NCBI GenBank assembly: GCA_010692425.1 | Contig: JAAHHJ010000003.1 | Coordinates: forward strand, 186,001 to 250,000 | Direction of reading: 5' to 3' | Length of the DNA: 64,000 bases | Source of the DNA: Symploca sp. SIO3C6 | GTDB taxonomy: Bacteria > Cyanobacteriota > Cyanobacteriia > Cyanobacteriales > Coleofasciculaceae | Shown: one piece after another, positions 28,144 to 37,036 of the stretch | Position numbering within the stretch: the first letter of the stretch is position 1 | How the letters are laid out: each line of letters begins with the position of its first letter | Program-made: the position numbers and the translations under genes | The notes under the pieces: generated by a model | The model's input: the letters and a program-made list of their open reading frames with translations, nothing else | What the model was told of the DNA's origin: nothing | Database searches by the model: none

Positions 28144-29616
28144 CTAAAAGCGTGGTTTGACTACAACTCTATATTTTTTTGGATTCATGAAGACCCCCGT
28201 TTGAGATTGAAGACTCAATCTTTCTCCAGGCACCCTTTCAAATTTGCATTGATGCATCAGGTTAGTGAAAAATAGAAAAATTTGAAAACGTCCGAGAGAT
28301 TCTCCTATACACCTACGTGCTCCCATTCCGAAGGGATAGAACTTATCAAGAAGCTTCTTTCTAAGTTTGCCGTTTTTATCCAAAAACCGATATGGGTTAA
28401 ATTGCTCTGGTTCTTCCCAATAGCGTTGATCACGAGTCAGACTATAGTAACTTACAATTATGGGAGTGTTTTTGGGAATAAAGTAACCTTCCAAATTGGT
28501 ATCTCTAATGTTAGTGTAAGGAACAGGAGGCAGAGTAGTAGAAGAAGAGTGGCGGAATATTTCGTTAATGCAAGCTTCTGTAAAGGGTAATTCAACACGA
28601 TGCTTGTAAGATATTTTTTGTCCTCGACCTACTACTTCATCCAACTCTTGCTGGATTTTAGCTTGAACATCTGGGTAGGTAATCATATAAAGTAGAGCCC
28701 AGTGTAAGATCATCTTCGGAAACTCTATACCAGCTCCCGTGAACTGAGCCAATGTTCCTAGGACAATGTCATCTACGCTCAAACCAGTGTTCTTTTGGTC
28801 TGACTCAGCTTGTTCGTTGTTAGCTTGCAACAGTGCATCAGCAAAGTACTGTATATTTTCTGGATCGAAGGACTCTTGATGCTGCTTTAAGTTTTTTGAA
28901 AGGTAGCGTTCCAATGCACCTACCGCCTTGATAAAATTGCGTAATTCTTTTTGACGATAAAGTATAAAAAATGGTCGCCAAATTGCAGGTATTAGTTCCA
29001 AGTATGTAATATGTTGCGTACCTTGATTGATATGTATCATAGAATGGGCAGCTGCAACGGTATCAGCATCCTCAGGATTGTCAATACTGTCTTTTTTCCC
29101 AAACATCAACCTTTGCATAAAATTTAAGGTAGCAAGAGGCAAATATGAATCAGGAGTAAAAGGTTTACCGTCAAATTTTAAGAAAACATTTGCCAAATCT
29201 TCAACTTCCTCTTGTGCACAATTTTCCAGGACATCTGACTTATCTACCCAAAATGTACGCATGACATGACTTACAATGGTACGGTGTTTTTTCCACAACT
29301 TACCATTCTTCATTTCCATGAAAAAACATTGAGGTGGTTTCTCAAAAATTTTAAAATCTGCCCTAGCGTTAAAACTATCTTCTTGCTTTACTAAAGCCTG
29401 CTTGATCGTCTCAAGTCCATGAAGTACAACTAATCTTCTTTTACCCACACGTATTTGAAAAATATTGCCGTGCGTTTTGGCGAGTTGCTCCAATTCTAGA
29501 TGTAAGAACTTTGCTAAGAAAGGTCTCATCCCAACAAAAGGGAGTGCAGGAGGTCCAGGAGGAGCAACCTTATTTAAGTTGTTTAACTGTATAGGGGCTG
29601 CTTGTTGTAAAACCAT
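28144..29616 (-). CDS. Cytochrome P450 (CYP2-like), atypical I-helix, copy 1
   Basis: A 490-residue paralogue of the next gene, with the same Pro-rich start (VAPPGPPALPFVGMRPFL), ExxR (INEIFRHSS) and haem loop FYPFGMGARRCIGE. Its I-helix reads GAGIEFPK: the acid is kept as Glu but the Thr is Phe. The two copies therefore differ in the catalytic helix, which fits division of labour, for example C-C versus C-O coupling (inference). No anchor helix. It lies 76 bp after the flavin monooxygenase and 43 bp before copy 2, in one probable operon. A reductase partner is not present in the window. Confidence 0.92.
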   Translation of the reverse strand: MVLQQAAPIQLNNLNKVAPPGPPALPFVGMRPFLAKFLHLELEQLAKTHGNIFQIRVGKRRLVVLHGLETIKQALVKQEDSFNARADFKIFEKPPQCFFMEMKNGKLWKKHRTIVSHVMRTFWVDKSDVLENCAQEEVEDLANVFLKFDGKPFTPDSYLPLATLNFMQRLMFGKKDSIDNPEDADTVAAAHSMIHINQGTQHITYLELIPAIWRPFFILYRQKELRNFIKAVGALERYLSKNLKQHQESFDPENIQYFADALLQANNEQAESDQKNTGLSVDDIVLGTLAQFTGAGIEFPKMILHWALLYMITYPDVQAKIQQELDEVVGRGQKISYKHRVELPFTEACINEIFRHSSSTTLPPVPYTNIRDTNLEGYFIPKNTPIIVSYYSLTRDQRYWEEPEQFNPYRFLDKNGKLRKKLLDKFYPFGMGARRCIGESLGRFQIFLFFTNLMHQCKFERVPGERLSLQSQTGVFMNPKKYRVVVKPRF

Positions 29617-29692
29617 AACTACTTTCCAGAACTAAATTGGGGACAGGTTTGCTAAACAAAAAGAAGAGATAACCTCAGTAAATTCAGACAGA

Positions 29693-31276
29693 CTAGACTC
29701 TAGAAGCTGCCACAGGAGACGAGGAATTTTGGGAACCTTTAAAACCAACAAAGCCAAATTTAGGAATTAGAGCCTTGAATGCATAAATCACACGCCCCTT
29801 CAAACCTGCTTTAACAATATGAGTAGGTTTACTTACAGGTAGTTTACTCAACAGCTCTTGAGCCAAGGATTCTTTACTGCCAGGACCTCGCAGTCGGAAT
29901 TGGGTAGCCTGAGTAGCACCGTACATGATGCGCAGCCAGATACGGAAATGTAAGAAAAAGTACTCCCATAGTGGAGGCTCGCATCCAATTAAAGCAGCAA
30001 TGCCATCCATGTAGCGATGATAGTCAACTAAGCTTCTGACTCGATGGGCATTATGCTCAAACTGCTCCAAGTAGGAAGCTCGATCCATACAGGTAATTTT
30101 CTCCATTTCTGCGGGATTAGGAATAGTTTTTTCTCCCGTGCAGATTAGTGCAAACAACCGCGCCTGCATTTCCATAATTGGAAATTGGCTTCCGAAGCTA
30201 GGGCGTGCCCAACCAATCCAAACCATTTTGTCCCGATACTTGGGATGGAACATATGTTTGTAAAGATTGCGGGGATCGGTTTGCTTTAGTTCCTCTGGAA
30301 GGAAAGACACATAGTTTTTATAGCCAGTAGAAAAGACAACGGCATCGATATTTTGTATAATCTCTCCGTCTGCCGTATGTAATGTCCTGCCGCCATCTTC
30401 CACCTTCACGATTTCGCCTACAACTTTACAGCCGTGGTGTACGATCGCTTTGGGCAAGGAAAAGGTTTTAGTTCCGTAGGTTCCCCAAACGCCCTTTTTA
30501 GCTTTAATCTTCTTGTTGAGTTCGACTACCGTATCATGAACTGGGTCTTTCTGGCTTAACTCGGCTTGATAGATAGCCTCACTCAAAGCTGCTCCATAAT
30601 CGCGAGGAAGACCCCAAACACCCCGATGGGTAGAAATATCGGCAGCATAGATGCCCCTCTTACGGGGTGCCACCCAACCAGTCGTGTCACGAAGGCTAAC
30701 CCAGCACTTGTTAGCTACGCGGGATACTTCTAGGGCTACATCTGAACCAGACTCGCCTCCCCCAACTACTAACACATTTTTGCCTGCAAATCTGTCAGCG
30801 TTACGGTACTCCTGGGAATGAGAATACTCAATCTCAGTTAATAACTCTTTCCAAGCAGGATACTTAGGGATACTGTTGTTGCCAATTGCCAGTGCAATCC
30901 GTCTTGAGGACAAAGTCTCTCCAGATGCTAACTCAACTTGCCAGCCTTCATCCTCTTGTGGAACTACCCCCACCACTTTCGAGTTGAAACGGATGCGCTC
31001 AAGGACGCCAAAATGTTGCGCGTACCTCCTCCAATAATCAACTGCTTCTTGCTTAGTCCAGAACCTGTGCTGATTTCCATCCCCAAGCCAGAAATCTGAA
31101 AACATACTAATTGTGGCAGAGGAAGTCAACACTAAACTGTCGTAAGTATTGGCAAAAACCCCTCCTACATCAGAGGCTTGTTCTAAACAAACAACTTCGC
31201 CCACACCTTGCTCAAGTAATTCTTTGGTGCAAACTAGACCTCCGGGACCGGCTCCAATCACGATGCAATCTAACAT
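29693..31276 (-). CDS. FMO-type flavin monooxygenase (possible phenol halogenase/hydroxylase)
   Basis: Single-component FAD/NADPH enzyme of 527 residues. The FAD Rossmann motif is GAGPGGLV at residues 8-15, an FMO-like linker YSHSQEYRNADRFAGK lies near 150-165, and a second Rossmann motif VGGGESGSD (about 170) fits NADPH. TGYK..SFLP near 310-320 resembles the FATGY motif. The conserved Trp-x-Trp-x-Ile-Pro box of tryptophan-type halogenases is absent. It heads the P450/chorismate-lyase operon. Bmp5, which converts 4-hydroxybenzoate to 2,4-dibromophenol, is also an FMO-like single-component enzyme (known), so a decarboxylating halogenase is a serious candidate. Hydroxylation or Baeyer-Villiger chemistry are alternatives. 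Confidence 0.85.
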   Translation of the reverse strand: MLDCIVIGAGPGGLVCTKELLEQGVGEVVCLEQASDVGGVFANTYDSLVLTSSATISMFSDFWLGDGNQHRFWTKQEAVDYWRRYAQHFGVLERIRFNSKVVGVVPQEDEGWQVELASGETLSSRRIALAIGNNSIPKYPAWKELLTEIEYSHSQEYRNADRFAGKNVLVVGGGESGSDVALEVSRVANKCWVSLRDTTGWVAPRKRGIYAADISTHRGVWGLPRDYGAALSEAIYQAELSQKDPVHDTVVELNKKIKAKKGVWGTYGTKTFSLPKAIVHHGCKVVGEIVKVEDGGRTLHTADGEIIQNIDAVVFSTGYKNYVSFLPEELKQTDPRNLYKHMFHPKYRDKMVWIGWARPSFGSQFPIMEMQARLFALICTGEKTIPNPAEMEKITCMDRASYLEQFEHNAHRVRSLVDYHRYMDGIAALIGCEPPLWEYFFLHFRIWLRIMYGATQATQFRLRGPGSKESLAQELLSKLPVSKPTHIVKAGLKGRVIYAFKALIPKFGFVGFKGSQNSSSPVAASRV

Positions 31277-31709
31277 GCAAGTTCACCTAATTTCTGAAAC
31301 AACATCAAGTTTGCGAACACGTTTATAGATTAGCGATTGCCGAAGAAAGAAATCACCTAATGAGAGTTAGGAGTTAATTAGGTTATTTTTTAGGCACAGT
31401 AAAAATAAAATATTAGTAGTTAGATACTTTACAAATTAGTAATGCTGTGTATCAGGTATTCCAGTAGTTTCAGACCTTTCGCATAAATCGAATTCACTCT
31501 TTTGCATAAAATCGAGGGTCTAATGCTGAGTAATAATTATGAGCTTAAAACTGTACATCTTTTATTTTATAAACACACCATAGATGAAACTGTAATTTGT
31601 ATATAACGTTGCTCATACTCATGAGGTATATATACCTAGTTTTCTTCCCTGTTACCTGTTCTCTAAAACCAAAAAATTCGTACCTAACCTAATTGAGAAC
31701 CCCTATAAC
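31277..31709. other. Upstream region of the P450/lyase operon
   Basis: A 433-bp AT-rich stretch that must hold the promoter of the minus-strand operon. GCATAAATCGA (31481-31491) recurs as GCATAAAATCGA (31504-31515), a possible direct-repeat regulator site. No gene seen. Confidence 0.45.
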
Positions 31710-32504
31710 TTAGACAAATTGAGATAAATTCGGTTGCGCCTGAATTTCTTGCCACTCTTGCTCCGATAAAGGCTGATTAACTAACTCCACACCAAAATAA
31801 TCTCTTGCAGCTTTAGTCAAAGCCTCAACAACTGTTTGAATTAAAATATTTCCCTGCTGAGTCAGTGGTAAATTAATCGGTGGCGGCACTTCCCCAAACA
31901 CCAGAGTATATAACTCAGCATCCGGTTCTAAGCGGATGGAGCCATGCTGTAAAATTGTTCTACCACGCCGTAACTGGGCACTACCGATAAATTTAGAACC
32001 ATTAGACAATACTAAATCGGCACCAGTGGCAGTTCCAAAACAGTTGGGATTGTGAATATAGTCTCGCCCAGCACAACCATAGTGCAACTCTACACCTAGC
32101 GATCGCCAACCTTGAATCAAAAACTGGCAAATTTCCTGATAAGCCTGCCAGCGCTTGCTAGTTAGACCCGATGTAACTACCATATAAGTTAGATCTCCCT
32201 GGTGCAACACAGCTCGTCCACCAGTGGGACGCCGTATTATCTGCAGAGGCATTTCTTGCCAAGTTAGCTTTTGCCAAGAAGCTGGCCAACGGCGCTGGTG
32301 ATAACCCAAGGAGATTGTTGGTGATTCCCAGGTGTAAAATCGTAAGACTGATGGCTGTTTTCCCGCTTGCTGCTGCTCTAAGAGCCACTGATCAATTGCC
32401 ATTTGTAGTGACCCTGACACCTGCAACAGCGGAATTAAACGCCAAGATGAGGAAAAATTTTGGCTCGAGCTGTTTTGACTCACTCTCAATTTCCAAAATC
32501 TCAA
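31710..32504 (-). CDS. Lipoate/biotin protein ligase family protein
   Basis: Lipoyl- or octanoyl-transferase-type enzyme of 264 residues. It has the family core with IIRRPTGGRAVLHQGDLTYMVV (about residues 92-113), SKFIGSAQLRRGRTILQHGSI containing the conserved Lys, and FYTWESPTISLGYHQ near the N-terminus. Its likely job is lipoylation of 2-oxoacid dehydrogenase E2 such as the one at 9198-10487, or of glycine cleavage H protein. It stands alone between the P450 operon and a YbjN protein. Which exact subclass (LplA, LipM or LipL) cannot be told. Confidence 0.85.
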   Translation of the reverse strand: MRFWKLRVSQNSSSQNFSSSWRLIPLLQVSGSLQMAIDQWLLEQQQAGKQPSVLRFYTWESPTISLGYHQRRWPASWQKLTWQEMPLQIIRRPTGGRAVLHQGDLTYMVVTSGLTSKRWQAYQEICQFLIQGWRSLGVELHYGCAGRDYIHNPNCFGTATGADLVLSNGSKFIGSAQLRRGRTILQHGSIRLEPDAELYTLVFGEVPPPINLPLTQQGNILIQTVVEALTKAARDYFGVELVNQPLSEQEWQEIQAQPNLSQFV

Positions 32505-32723
32505 ATCAGATGGTAAATTTTTATATATTTAAATTGCATATTTTTTAAATAAAAAACAATTCAACAAAACTTTTCCATCGTTTACTAATATCCTCATCCC
32601 CTAATTAATCTCAACTAGCAACTAAGATGCTTCGGAGTTAACTTGGAAAATCTTTTGGTCTCTGCCACAGGTTTCTAGAGTGTACTAGAGGTTTAGAGAG
32701 ATTTTCCGCTATCTGTTAACTGC

Positions 32724-33227
32724 TCAAGGGGCACCAAACTCAGAAATTAAGGCATCATCATTATCATCAGCAATTGTTGCCACAATAGTAATAGCACGGG
32801 CAATTTCTCCAGGCGAAAGTTCTGCTACAGTTCGCGTCGATACTACCACGACTTGGTCATTGATAATGGCAAAACGAGATTCATAGGTCTCGAACCCATT
32901 CATTTCTAGAAGCTTGCGCATTAACTGAGGTTCATTTCTACAGGGTAATTGCAGCACTGATGACCAAACTGTGAAAGTATCATCATCGGTAGTACCTGTA
33001 AGTTCCACAAAGACTTTAACACTACCATACTTAAACTTCCAAAGATATCCCTCTTCGGAGTGGCTTACCATGGCGCTGTCGTCTTGTTCAAGACTGGAGA
33101 TCACAGTTTCAATTTTTTCCACATAGTCGATGTCAGCGACATTCTCAATTAGTTCAGTGGAGACTCTCTCTTCCGATGACAAATCTTGTATAGAAACTGT
33201 TTCTGAATTCGGTTGTTGAGTAGTCAT
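32724..33227 (-). CDS. YbjN-domain protein
   Basis: A 167-residue protein. After an acidic, disordered N-terminus (1-35), residues 36-160 match the YbjN / type III secretion chaperone-like fold: VEKIETVISSLEQ, GYLWKFKYGSVKVFVEL, FTVWSSVLQLPCRNEPQLMRKLLEMNGFETYESRFAIINDQVVVVSTR. Such proteins are common in cyanobacteria and their function is not established. Monocistronic by its context. Confidence 0.8.
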   Translation of the reverse strand: MTTQQPNSETVSIQDLSSEERVSTELIENVADIDYVEKIETVISSLEQDDSAMVSHSEEGYLWKFKYGSVKVFVELTGTTDDDTFTVWSSVLQLPCRNEPQLMRKLLEMNGFETYESRFAIINDQVVVVSTRTVAELSPGEIARAITIVATIADDNDDALISEFGAP

Positions 33228-33294
33228 AGAAGTTTCTCTTCACTCGTCTTTGGGTTGCTCTAAAACTCAGTATCGCTTCTGAGAGTCATTATTG

Positions 33295-33328
33295 GCATCT
33301 CCCCATCTCCCCATCTCCCCATTTTCCC
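33295..33328. repeat. Low-complexity CTCCCCAT tandem repeat
   Basis: Three to four copies of CTCCCCAT in the gap between the YbjN and M48 genes. The reverse complement GGGGAGAT recurs at 35647-35740, on the other side of the M48 gene, so the protease gene is bracketed by inverted copies. Confidence 0.8.
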
Positions 33329-33374
33329 CTACTCGATTGGATATTTTTTTATTTGGAAGTCCCTGATTAACTTA

Positions 33375-35423
33375 TTACTCAGGATTTCCAAGATCTTCCC
33401 TATCCTCCTCTTTGCTATCTTCCTCCTCCAACTTTTCCCGACACTCTTTGTCTTGCTGGCACTCCTCCCACTGCTTATGTTTTTCTAGGAGTTTACCTAC
33501 TTTTGCCTGAATAACCAGATGTTGCTCTACCCCCTCATAGGCATAACGATTGTAGCCATTACGCTCAATCATAGTTTTCAAATTATTAATTCGCTCCTTC
33601 GTTGCTGGGTGTGTTGAGAGCCAAGCAAAGATAGGGCGATTTTTCTCTTGCTCATTCAGGGTAAGCATCAAATTATAAAGTCCATCGGCGGCATAACCTC
33701 CTGAAGCTAGAATTCTAGTGCCAAGATCATCTGCCTGACGTTCCATATCCCGACTGTAGTCGAGAACAATGAGATTGGCAGCAGTGCCGCCATAAGGTAT
33801 ATATTGGGTGATATTGGCAATCAAGTTCCCCTCTGTCACTAACTGGAAGCCATGGGATAAAACAGCGTGAGCTAATTCATGGGCGAGTAATCCCGCTAGC
33901 TCTGCCTCCGATTTAGTTTCCATAATCGAACCAGCGTTGACAAATACCTTGCCTCCTGGCAGGGCAAAAGCATTGAGGCGATCATCCATGATTACATAAA
34001 ACTCATACTCAAACTCATCACGCCCTGCCACAGCTGCTAATTTATTTCCTATCCCCCGCACATACTCAAGTACTTCTTCATCTTCCAGCATCGGTATTTG
34101 CCGCTGTACCTGCTTGGCGTAGCGGCTGCCCACAGCTGATTCTCCCCGCAACATTAAAGCTGTCGTCTGAATAGCAGAGATTGGACCAAAAAGATTACCT
34201 GTAACTACATAGCCGATAGTGCCAGTAATCACATTAGCGATGGCATTACCTCTGAGTTTGCGACGCAGATGAGATTTATGTGACTCCATATACTCATCCG
34301 CTAGAGCCTCAAACTCCTCAGCTTGGGGATGCTCCCTATTAAACAAAGCAAACTGACGCGCCTTGAGTGAAGCTTCCAACCATTGTTCTGATTCCCCCAT
34401 TGCCTCAATGGTTGCTTTTAGCAATTGGGGCTGATTAGGATATAGAGTTGAGGCTCGCTCTAGCACCTGTATAGCTTCGTCAAGCTGCTCATAATCTCTA
34501 AGTGCTTGGGCATAGCGCACATAACCAGGAATAAATTGCGGCTCATTTTCTACCAAAAACTTTAGTGGCACTAGAGTTTTGGTTTCCAATTGCTGTTCCA
34601 AGCCTTCCCCAGACAAACGCCAGTATACCCCACCAGCTGGTGTCAGTTTTGCTGGGTCGTAAAATGGTTCTAGTTGCTCCTCTACTGCTGCCTCAGCTTC
34701 AAAAGCTTCTTTAGCCTCGCGATAAAGTTGCGCTGCAGCTGTAATGTCTCCACTCTGATAAAGTCTGTCAGCTTCAATCAGTTTCTGCTGACGTGCTATT
34801 TCTTCAGGGCTAAGCTCCGATTCTTCTGCTTCAGCTTCCTCAGTTATATCTTCGGGTTGGGGAAGATCAATTTCAGCATTCGGCTGTGCTCCTTCTTCTA
34901 TCTCTTCCCCATTGGGTGTTATAGTCTTTTCTTCCTGGTTAATAACATCAGTTTGAGCATCTGTCTCCGCCTCCTCTGCTGGAATTGGTGCTGTAGTTGT
35001 TTCCTCGTTTTCAGTGGTTGGCGGTTGTTGAGTATTTAGAGGTGAGGGATTCTCAACTGGTGTCACATCTGGAATCACAATAGTGTCTGCATTTCCAGAT
35101 GAGTGAGACTCTTGGGCAATTTCTGGTAAAGCGATCGCTTGCGGATACAATACTGATGATGTTTCCACAAGGTAAATATTATCTACTTTTCCAGGAGTTA
35201 TCGGCGCAATTGCCTTTGGCGATGCCCCTACAGCCCTTCGGGCATCCTTCGACACAAGAGCGGTCGCTTCAACCTGTAAACTAGGTGTGGGCAGGAGTTC
35301 GGAAGTGTTAGAGTTCAGGTTTGCCGACTCAGAGGTTTTGGGAGACTGGGCTAAAGTAACTGAAGGTTCGCCTGATAGTAAGAGCCCTACAGAGATTAGT
35401 AGTGAATTCCAGAGTAGTTTCAT
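33375..35423 (-). CDS. Secreted M48-family metalloprotease with TPR-like region
   Basis: A 682-residue envelope protease. A signal peptide (MKLLWNSLLISVGLLLSGEP, cut after SVTLAQ) leads into a Pro/Glu/Thr-rich linker (about 90-210), a TPR-like helical part (about 215-370) and the M48 domain. That domain carries the zinc motif HELAH near residue 515 and DYSRDMERQADDLGTRILASGGY with the third ligand, as in BepA/LoiP-like periplasmic quality-control proteases. The C-terminus is highly charged (EEEDSKEEDREDLGNPE). Residues about 57-70 (SKDARRAVGASPKA) are encoded by an inserted palindromic repeat. Confidence 0.88.
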   Translation of the reverse strand: MKLLWNSLLISVGLLLSGEPSVTLAQSPKTSESANLNSNTSELLPTPSLQVEATALVSKDARRAVGASPKAIAPITPGKVDNIYLVETSSVLYPQAIALPEIAQESHSSGNADTIVIPDVTPVENPSPLNTQQPPTTENEETTTAPIPAEEAETDAQTDVINQEEKTITPNGEEIEEGAQPNAEIDLPQPEDITEEAEAEESELSPEEIARQQKLIEADRLYQSGDITAAAQLYREAKEAFEAEAAVEEQLEPFYDPAKLTPAGGVYWRLSGEGLEQQLETKTLVPLKFLVENEPQFIPGYVRYAQALRDYEQLDEAIQVLERASTLYPNQPQLLKATIEAMGESEQWLEASLKARQFALFNREHPQAEEFEALADEYMESHKSHLRRKLRGNAIANVITGTIGYVVTGNLFGPISAIQTTALMLRGESAVGSRYAKQVQRQIPMLEDEEVLEYVRGIGNKLAAVAGRDEFEYEFYVIMDDRLNAFALPGGKVFVNAGSIMETKSEAELAGLLAHELAHAVLSHGFQLVTEGNLIANITQYIPYGGTAANLIVLDYSRDMERQADDLGTRILASGGYAADGLYNLMLTLNEQEKNRPIFAWLSTHPATKERINNLKTMIERNGYNRYAYEGVEQHLVIQAKVGKLLEKHKQWEECQQDKECREKLEEEDSKEEDREDLGNPE
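35210..35255. repeat. Palindromic repeat inserted in the M48 coding sequence
   Basis: GATGCCC (35221-35227) is answered by GGGCATC (35240-35246). On the coding strand it is translated in frame as DARRAVGASPKA, a peptide type I associate with cyanobacterial repeats read through in genes. A related DNA stretch (GATGCCCGTTAGCGG...GCCAAAGG) occurs near 38997-39020. Confidence 0.6.
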
Positions 35424-35989
35424 AGGTTGATATCCAGGAATTATTAAGTAACGTTGAGAATTACATAGGTAGTTTTTAAAAAAGTAACTCAGTTATCCAA
35501 CTGCGCTCGATTACCCCTAATTCTAGGGTTACTTATAAAATCCGGGATTTTATTCCTCTGTTCCCGGAGTTCATGCAAAATTTATCTTCCAAGAAAATAA
35601 CCCTGCTATTAGGGACTTCCAAATAAAAAAATATGCAATCGAGCAGGGGGAGATGGGGAGATGGGGAGATGAATTTTCTGCCTCCTGCCTTCTGCCTCCT
35701 GCCTCCTGCCTTTGGTGGGGAGATGGGGAGATGGGGAGAAGAATTTTTACTTGGTGTTTCTCTCGTCAATTGGATAATTTATTTCTTGGAGTTCCCTTAC
35801 AATCCCAGCAGGGCAGAAATTTAGGGGGTTATTTATATTGTCGAGTATCAGCTATCAATCTTATATTATTCCTGAGGAGTTAATAAAAAGTAAGTGAGAA
35901 CAACTTACTGCAATTTCAATTACTATAAATTGCCATAATATTGAGTTCTTGTAGTTGATCGGCAAACTTCTCCATCCTTTAACGACTCT
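35424..35989. other. Intergenic region with GGGGAGAT and CTCCTGCC repeats
   Basis: GGGGAGAT tandem copies at 35647-35672 and 35715-35740 flank a CCTGCCTTCTGCCTCCTGCC stretch near 35680-35712. Frames reading through these repeats are low-complexity and not genes. Nothing else recognisable. Confidence 0.65.
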
Positions 35990-37036
35990 TCACTCAGCTA
36001 TTACTGCTTCCAATAATAAACTCGCCCCAAAACGAATAGCATCAGTGCAGGGCAAACCAGTCTCTGCACTTGTCTTTTCAATCATTTCCATAGCTTCTTT
36101 CTCATCCAAATGACCAGTATTAAGAGCAATTGCTGCCACCCGTGTGCTAGCAAAGGCACCACCAGCTCTAGCAATTGTCTCATAAAGTTTAATCACCTCT
36201 GTTAAAGGCGGAATCGGCACCTGCTCATGATTGCGAATGTGAGTTTGCCCGGCGCGATGTACTAATATCAATGCAGTGGGCTGAGTTCCCCGCAACAATG
36301 GTAAAGTTGCTGTCGAACCAGGATGCAGCAGCGAACCTTGCCCCTCAACAATCAACAAGTCGTGATCATTACCAAAGCGCACTATCATTTGCTCTACTGC
36401 CCCAGCCGCAAAGTCTACACGCACAGCATCCAAGGGAATACCGTCTCCAGCAATCATTACACCAGCTTGACCAGTTGCAAGGAACTTGGAACGTATTCCC
36501 TGTTGCTGGGCAACCCGATGCAACTCCAGACTTGCAGACATTTTACCAACAGCCATATCAGTGCCGACAGTTAAAACGCGGTGACAAGGAAGTAAGCTAG
36601 CCTTAGCACTACCCACACTTAAATTCTTAGGCTCTTGACGAATATCCCAAATCCTCTGACCATCTTTGAGTAATACTTGCAACTGGGGATCAGAAGCCAT
36701 AGGAGTATGCAAGCCGTTAATGACTGATAAACCAGCAGCAACTCCCTGCTTCACCTCCTGCCACCAAGCCTCTGGTAAAGCTCCTCCAGAGGGCGCAATG
36801 CCAATTGCCAGTACCTCTGGCTGATAAGCTAGTGCTGAATGCACCGAATCCACAATCGGTGCCTTGCAGGGAATCCCTGTCAGTTTAGAGAGGGACTTAC
36901 CAGCACATTGCTGATCAATTACTACCACAACTTTTGCTTGAGAGTAGCGTAAAAGTGTCAACCCAGTTTTACCATGGGGACCAAAAATCCCTCCATGCAG
37001 CAAGATAGCAAGGCGACAGTCAGTAGTGAGACCCAC
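35990..37036 (-). CDS. DUF1611 protein, DgcN-like D-glutamate N-acetyltransferase candidate
   Basis: A 348-residue P-loop protein of the DUF1611 family. The C-terminal half holds the nucleotide-type loop VGTDMAVGKMSASLELHR (about 157-174) and LLIVEGQGSLLHPG (about 230). Its ATG (37036) overlaps the end of the epimerase gene by 17 bp, so the two are translationally coupled. Family knowledge: DUF1611 (DgcN) with this epimerase type (DgcA) degrade D-glutamate through N-acetyl-D-glutamate in some marine bacteria. Whether the cyanobacterial pair does this is inference. Confidence 0.8.
   Translation of the reverse strand: MGLTTDCRLAILLHGGIFGPHGKTGLTLLRYSQAKVVVVIDQQCAGKSLSKLTGIPCKAPIVDSVHSALAYQPEVLAIGIAPSGGALPEAWWQEVKQGVAAGLSVINGLHTPMASDPQLQVLLKDGQRIWDIRQEPKNLSVGSAKASLLPCHRVLTVGTDMAVGKMSASLELHRVAQQQGIRSKFLATGQAGVMIAGDGIPLDAVRVDFAAGAVEQMIVRFGNDHDLLIVEGQGSLLHPGSTATLPLLRGTQPTALILVHRAGQTHIRNHEQVPIPPLTEVIKLYETIARAGGAFASTRVAAIALNTGHLDEKEAMEMIEKTSAETGLPCTDAIRFGASLLLEAVIAE

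Noticed and set aside
35533-35883. Several 60-78-residue frames rich in Pro/Ser/Gly/Trp
   Set aside because: Translations of GGGGAGAT and CTCCTGCC tandem repeats.
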